From Leptospira adleri (GTDB taxonomy: Bacteria; Spirochaetota; Leptospiria; Leptospirales; Leptospiraceae): 64,000 nt of DNA. Below the pieces are notes generated by a model. The model saw nothing but the letters and a program-made list of their open reading frames with translations. It ran no database searches and was not told the origin of the DNA. Below are positions 60,627 through 64,000 of the stretch, one piece after another; within the stretch, counting starts at the first letter, position 1; the number at the start of each line of letters is the position of its first letter. The position numbers and the translations under genes were made by a program. The stretch covers positions 29,404-93,403 of the forward strand of contig NZ_NPDU01000010.1 of assembly GCF_002811985.1 (NCBI RefSeq). The letters are read 5' to 3'.

Positions 60627-62222
60627 TTGCTGCGAAAGTATCGAATTCAAAGAGATAGAGAGAGGATCAGGATCAAAAAAAGGATTCTGTTTTTGCTTTT
60701 TGCAATCATCCCGCTTCTTATGTTTATCATTCTTGTTTATGAAGTTCAAAAGTTGGAAAACGATCTATATAAAACCGTCGGGATGAGAGCCCGTGCGATG
60801 CAGGATTATTTTCATCGTGTAAGCAATCAGTCGAGAGCGTTGGGTTTATCCGTGGCGAATTACATGCTCTATCACGAGGACGTAGCGACCGATCCTCGCA
60901 TCGTTAAGAAGATGAAGGATCTATCTCATCTGAATCGTTTTGAAATCTCCATAGACAATCAATCCGAAAACGATCCCGCTTACGCAGGAACTTTTACCGG
61001 GATCGGATCGGTTCATAAAGTAAGTTCTTCGGCGTTGAAAGAAATAGAAGCGGTGTTGAGTTTGGGCGGGCAGTTCGAAACGCTTGCACAAAAACAGAAC
61101 GACGTCGTATCGGCGTATTATCTTTCCGCTCAACAATTTCTTTACTTTACCCCCAGAATCGGGGAAGCGGCTAAAAATTTTCATTTTAAGGACGAGCTCT
61201 ACACGAGGCCGTTTTGGGTTCAAGCCGAACCCAAAACAAACCCGGGCAAACGTCAAATCGTAACGGAGCTCTACGACGATATCGGAGGAAGGGGTTTGAT
61301 GATCACGATCGCCGAACCGGTGTGTTATCGAGATAAGTTCATAGGCGTAGCGTCGATCGATATCGGATTGGAGATGATGAGGAGAATTCTGGAAACCGGC
61401 GACGGGATCGGTGAAAGTATGCTCATCGACGAACATCGACACGTGATCGCAAGAACCGCTCAGGAGGGTCTTGAGGATCTGCAGAAAATTCAAATTCCGG
61501 AGATTCCTTCTGAGACGTTATTTAGAAAGGATCACACGTATTGGGCTTCCTTTGAGATCAAGGCCGGCGAAGTTTATCTGATTCACAGAATCGAAGTCGT
61601 AGACTTTGTTCTTTTTGTTTTGAAAAGTCTGCTTCCGATTTGGGGACTCGTGTGCGCGTTGTCGGTCGTTTTGATTTTATATCTGCAGCTTCGCTCCTCC
61701 ATCGAACAGATATCGGCTTTGATTCATACCGATCCTTTGACCGGAATTGCAAATCGAAGGGGATTCTTAAAATTAACGCAGAAGTCCCTGGCGATCAGCA
61801 GTCGTCACGGGCAAACTTGGACGATCTTGATGGTGGATATCGATCATTTCAAATCGGTGAATGATCAGTACGGACACGACGAAGGAGATAAGATTCTTGT
61901 GAGGGTTGCGAAAATTCTAAGCACCTGTATCCGACAAACCGATGCGCTTTGTCGTTGGGGCGGGGAAGAGTTTGCGATCTTTCTGTTCGGAGCAAATCCT
62001 GAAGATTCGGTCAACATCGCAGAACATCTTCGTCAAGAAGTGGAGAATCACGTCGTTCTGCAAAACGGAAACGCCGTGACGCTGAGCATCGGGATTTCCG
62101 AAGGTCGAGGAGGAAAGCACGGATTGGAAGAATCTTTTTCGCACGCAGACCAAGCTCTCTATCGAGCAAAAACGACCGGACGAAATCGAGTTTGTGTATT
62201 TGATCCTGTTCGTTCTTTTTGA
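60627..62222 (+). CDS. dCache-like diguanylate cyclase (GGDEF)
   Basis: A 531-residue membrane enzyme. The first TM segment (about 20-42) is followed by an extracytoplasmic Cache-like sensor (about 50-330; RARAMQDYFHRVSNQSRALG near 53, EPVCYRDKFIGVASIDIGLE near 231), a second TM (about 332-355) and a GGDEF domain (370-525). Catalytic GGEEF is present (RWGGEEFAIFLFG near 448), with an RxxD autoinhibitory I-site five residues ahead (RQTDALCRW). So it probably makes cyclic di-GMP and is feedback inhibited. The start is a TTG at 60627 with GAGGAG about 11 nt ahead. The signal sensed is unknown. Confidence 0.85.
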   Translation: MLRKYRIQRDRERIRIKKRILFLLFAIIPLLMFIILVYEVQKLENDLYKTVGMRARAMQDYFHRVSNQSRALGLSVANYMLYHEDVATDPRIVKKMKDLSHLNRFEISIDNQSENDPAYAGTFTGIGSVHKVSSSALKEIEAVLSLGGQFETLAQKQNDVVSAYYLSAQQFLYFTPRIGEAAKNFHFKDELYTRPFWVQAEPKTNPGKRQIVTELYDDIGGRGLMITIAEPVCYRDKFIGVASIDIGLEMMRRILETGDGIGESMLIDEHRHVIARTAQEGLEDLQKIQIPEIPSETLFRKDHTYWASFEIKAGEVYLIHRIEVVDFVLFVLKSLLPIWGLVCALSVVLILYLQLRSSIEQISALIHTDPLTGIANRRGFLKLTQKSLAISSRHGQTWTILMVDIDHFKSVNDQYGHDEGDKILVRVAKILSTCIRQTDALCRWGGEEFAIFLFGANPEDSVNIAEHLRQEVENHVVLQNGNAVTLSIGISEGRGGKHGLEESFSHADQALYRAKTTGRNRVCVFDPVRSF

Positions 62223-62304
62223 TTCAGATTATATCCTGGAAAGACCAAGGTTTTTCTTTGAGTTATGATTCAAGGCGTAGAAGGGAACTCACTCTATTGT
62301 ACTG

Positions 62305-62342
62305 GTCTATCTGATTAATGAAAACAAGTTAATCAGATAGAC
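62305..62342. other. hairpin downstream of the GGDEF gene
   Basis: GTCTATCTGATTAA and its exact complement, 14-bp arms around a 10-nt loop, 83 bp past the GGDEF stop. It could end or stabilise that message; no T-run follows on either strand. Confidence 0.45.
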
Positions 62343-62586
62343 AATTTTCAGATTCTTATTCAACTTTGTTCAGCCTGGCGCCGAATCTCAGCCTTGTTCT
62401 TACGGACGTTCTAGTTCGATTCTTACATTCAATTTCAATCTTTTCATATATTCTATATTTATTGAATTCAACTTATAACGAGATAGGATAAGAATTCAAT
62501 TTTGAATTACACTCAATCCTAGTTTTGAATTCTCTAAACAACTTGGACTTCAAACGACTCAAGCTCCTATATCTCCATAAGCTCTG

Positions 62587-62634
62587 TATCTATTTGGCTA
62601 ATTCGCATTCATTGGCCAAATAGATATTTTTTTT
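62587..62634 (+). terminator. intrinsic terminator with no gene in front
   Basis: TATCTATTTGGC and GCCAAATAGATA, perfect 12-bp arms around a 16-nt loop, followed at once by eight T. Read on the plus strand it ends something 365 bp past the GGDEF stop, where there is no open frame over about 20 codons. It may end a read-through transcript or a small RNA that begins after 62342. Confidence 0.6.
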
Positions 62635-62915
62635 AGAAAATTATTTTTTCAACTTAACTTGTCGAATCCGATGGATTCCGATTTGGAATCAGAAGTGGAA
62701 AGACATATCTTTCCAGACCGTGAAGTAAAGTTGATCCCTCTTTTTAGAATAAAAAATTTTTTGGTCAGCCGTCGATATCGGATTCGGGCCGTTTTGTGTG
62801 TTTTGTAGGAGCTGTAACAAGATCTTCCGTTTAACGAGTGAACAACGTAAAGAACGGATATAAAGCCGGTAATTCGTTTCTTTATATCCGAAAATTGGAG
62901 TAAACCGAGAAAAGT

Positions 62916-64000
62916 TTAGTTCTGAGAATTGATCAACTTTCGAAATTCTCGAGGAGACTTTCCGGTGAATTTGACGCAAGCCCTGTGAAAGGAAGACGCA
63001 GAGTTGAATCCGCATTCCAAAGCGATTTGCAGAAGATTCATGTGGGATTTATTTCGCAGATTCCGTTTCACGTCTTCGATTCGATTCATGTTTAAGAAAT
63101 CGGCAAATTTCATAGACATGTGTTTGTTGATATAGTAAGAAGCCTGATGCGTAGAAAGACCCAGATACGAAGCGAAGTCGGGAAGCCTCAGTTCCTCGTC
63201 GGCATATCCTCGAATTTGTAAGAATGCGTTGACCCTTTCTTCGATCTTACTCAACTCCACACCTTCCAAGATGTTTCGACTCAACTCCGGAATCGCGTCT
63301 TCCTCGTTGAGAAAAGGAGCGTCCTCTTCTGGAAGATCCGGCGTTGCGACCGAAATTTCAGCTTCTTTCCATTCTCCATTTACTTTGCTAAATAGCGCCG
63401 GATAAATCCTTTCGATCAAAGTCACGTAAGCCAATACGATTCCAGGGATGAGTTCCGAAATCAAAAGCATTTTTGTGGATCCCAAAATTGTGCCCGTTAA
63501 ATCCAAAACTAAGGAGAATGAAATCACGAAACTCATAAAGGGAAAATGATAGAAAACCGGTTCTTTTTTTGCGTTTCGAATCTTATAGCAGGACCACCCG
63601 AACGTGTAGAGCGTGATGCAAATTCCGATTCCGTCGCAAACACAAATGTAGAGAATTTTCGGCAGTAGAAATGAAAACACAATCGCAACGGGAAGAATTC
63701 CGAGCGCGCGTTTGCAGTAGGACCAGGGGTTCTCTAAATTCCCTAGTATGAACTTCATACAAATGAGGACCGCGGAGCTTGCATAAAGAACGAGTCCGAA
63801 ATAGAAACCTAAGAATACGGGATCTTGTAAAAGTCTCGGATCCGTTTCTTGCGGAAATAAGATCCTGTTATTGGTCATCAAAAACATACTTACGCTCAAT
63901 AAGATCGTTCCGTATGCTTTGTTGAACTCGTTCTTTTTTCCTCCGTAAAATCTGGAAATCGACATGATCATTCCCGTTCCGACTCCGGCCGCGTGTGTGT
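62916..64000 (-). CDS. seven-TM AraC-family regulator, N-terminus beyond the window
   Basis: A membrane-bound AraC-type regulator. The N-terminal half carries about six to seven membrane segments, and a C-terminal double helix-turn-helix (about the last 100 residues) contains [20 protein letters not shown], then [20 protein letters not shown] and [10 protein letters not shown], the standard AraC pattern. The best ATG in the window (63971) is followed by [18 protein letters not shown], but the frame stays open to the edge, where AAGVGTG continues a typical membrane start, so the true N-terminus is probably outside. Such proteins are frequent in Leptospira; effector and targets are unknown. Upstream of it nothing can be seen here. 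Confidence 0.72.
   Translation of the reverse strand, partial: THAAGVGTGMIMSISRFYGGKKNEFNKAYGTILLSVSMFLMTNNRILFPQETDPRLLQDPVFLGFYFGLVLYASSAVLICMKFILGNLENPWSYCKRALGILPVAIVFSFLLPKILYICVCDGIGICITLYTFGWSCYKIRNAKKEPVFYHFPFMSFVISFSLVLDLTGTILGSTKMLLISELIPGIVLAYVTLIERIYPALFSKVNGEWKEAEISVATPDLPEEDAPFLNEEDAIPELSRNILEGVELSKIEERVNAFLQIRGYADEELRLPDFASYLGLSTHQASYYINKHMSMKFADFLNMNRIEDVKRNLRNKSHMNLLQIALECGFNSASSFHRACVKFTGKSPREFRKLINSQN

Noticed and set aside
60387..60749. 120-codon minus-strand frame
   Set aside because: Overlaps the GGDEF start with its ribosome site; no support beyond a partly protein-like composition. Left as doubtful content of the gap.

Overview
The window is chromosomal DNA from a spirochaete of the genus Leptospira, probably of the pathogenic clade. 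The strongest evidence is a gene at 20072-21019 that reads as the porin OmpL1, together with a DUF1554 lipoprotein, spirochaete-style lipoboxes, two degenerate TGTAGGAACTC repeats of the kind common in pathogenic Leptospira, and a very high density of sensory and regulatory genes. By eye the G+C content is in the low-to-mid 40s percent, which fits higher-GC pathogen-clade species better than L. interrogans; I did not compute it and do not name a species. There are no rRNA or tRNA genes, insertion sequences, prophage genes or CRISPR arrays that I can see.

Layout. 1-9.4 kb: lipoprotein fragment at the edge, a Cys-rich exported protein, a PAS / FadL-like / c-type cytochrome gene row behind FNR-type boxes, then small regulator-enzyme pairs (HxlR with a membrane protein, TetR with a GFA-type protein, LysR with a thioredoxin-reductase-like flavoprotein) and a 2-hydroxyacid dehydrogenase. 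9.6-27.9 kb: surface and envelope proteins (two FG-GAP propeller lipoproteins, a YncE-like propeller lipoprotein, a MuiA-family protein, OmpL1), an AraC regulator, a thioesterase, a TetR / DUF4395 / methyltransferase module, a chemotaxis receptor and a sterol-desaturase-like hydroxylase. 27.9-39 kb: hydrolase, DUF1330, DUF1554, a second chemotaxis receptor, an Acg-like nitroreductase and two histidine kinase systems. 38.8-43.4 kb: a broken CPA2 cation/proton antiporter behind what looks like a c-di-AMP (ydaO/yuaA) riboswitch, a P-type cation ATPase and Hsp20. 43.6-53.8 kb: a LytS/LytTR two-component pair, a Crp/Fnr regulator, a divergent alpha/beta hydrolase, a FecR lipoprotein, an EEP-family phosphatase or nuclease overlapping a GH3 enzyme, and a GH25 lysozyme. 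53.9-64 kb: a TPM protein, an ArsR-AHSA1-membrane-VOC cassette, a metallo-hydrolase divergent from a Crp/Fnr regulator, a ribbon-helix-helix regulator, a diguanylate cyclase and an AraC regulator that runs off the edge.

The most interesting signals are regulatory. (1) A near-textbook c-di-AMP riboswitch lies in front of an antiporter gene that has lost its middle, so the switch seems orphaned. (2) The TetR regulator at 5327-5920 has two perfect AAATAGAC-N5-GTCTATTT operators in its own divergent promoter region, and an identical third copy lies 15 kb away, 44 bp ahead of ompL1, suggesting a dispersed regulon that includes a major porin. (3) A second TetR gene is followed by two identical 19-nt near-palindromes ahead of the DUF4395 and methyltransferase genes. 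(4) Two FNR-type boxes precede the PAS / FadL / cytochrome row. (5) A ribbon-helix-helix gene appears to be leaderless, with a perfect palindrome in the spacer of a near-consensus promoter. All regulatory assignments are inferences from sequence symmetry and position.
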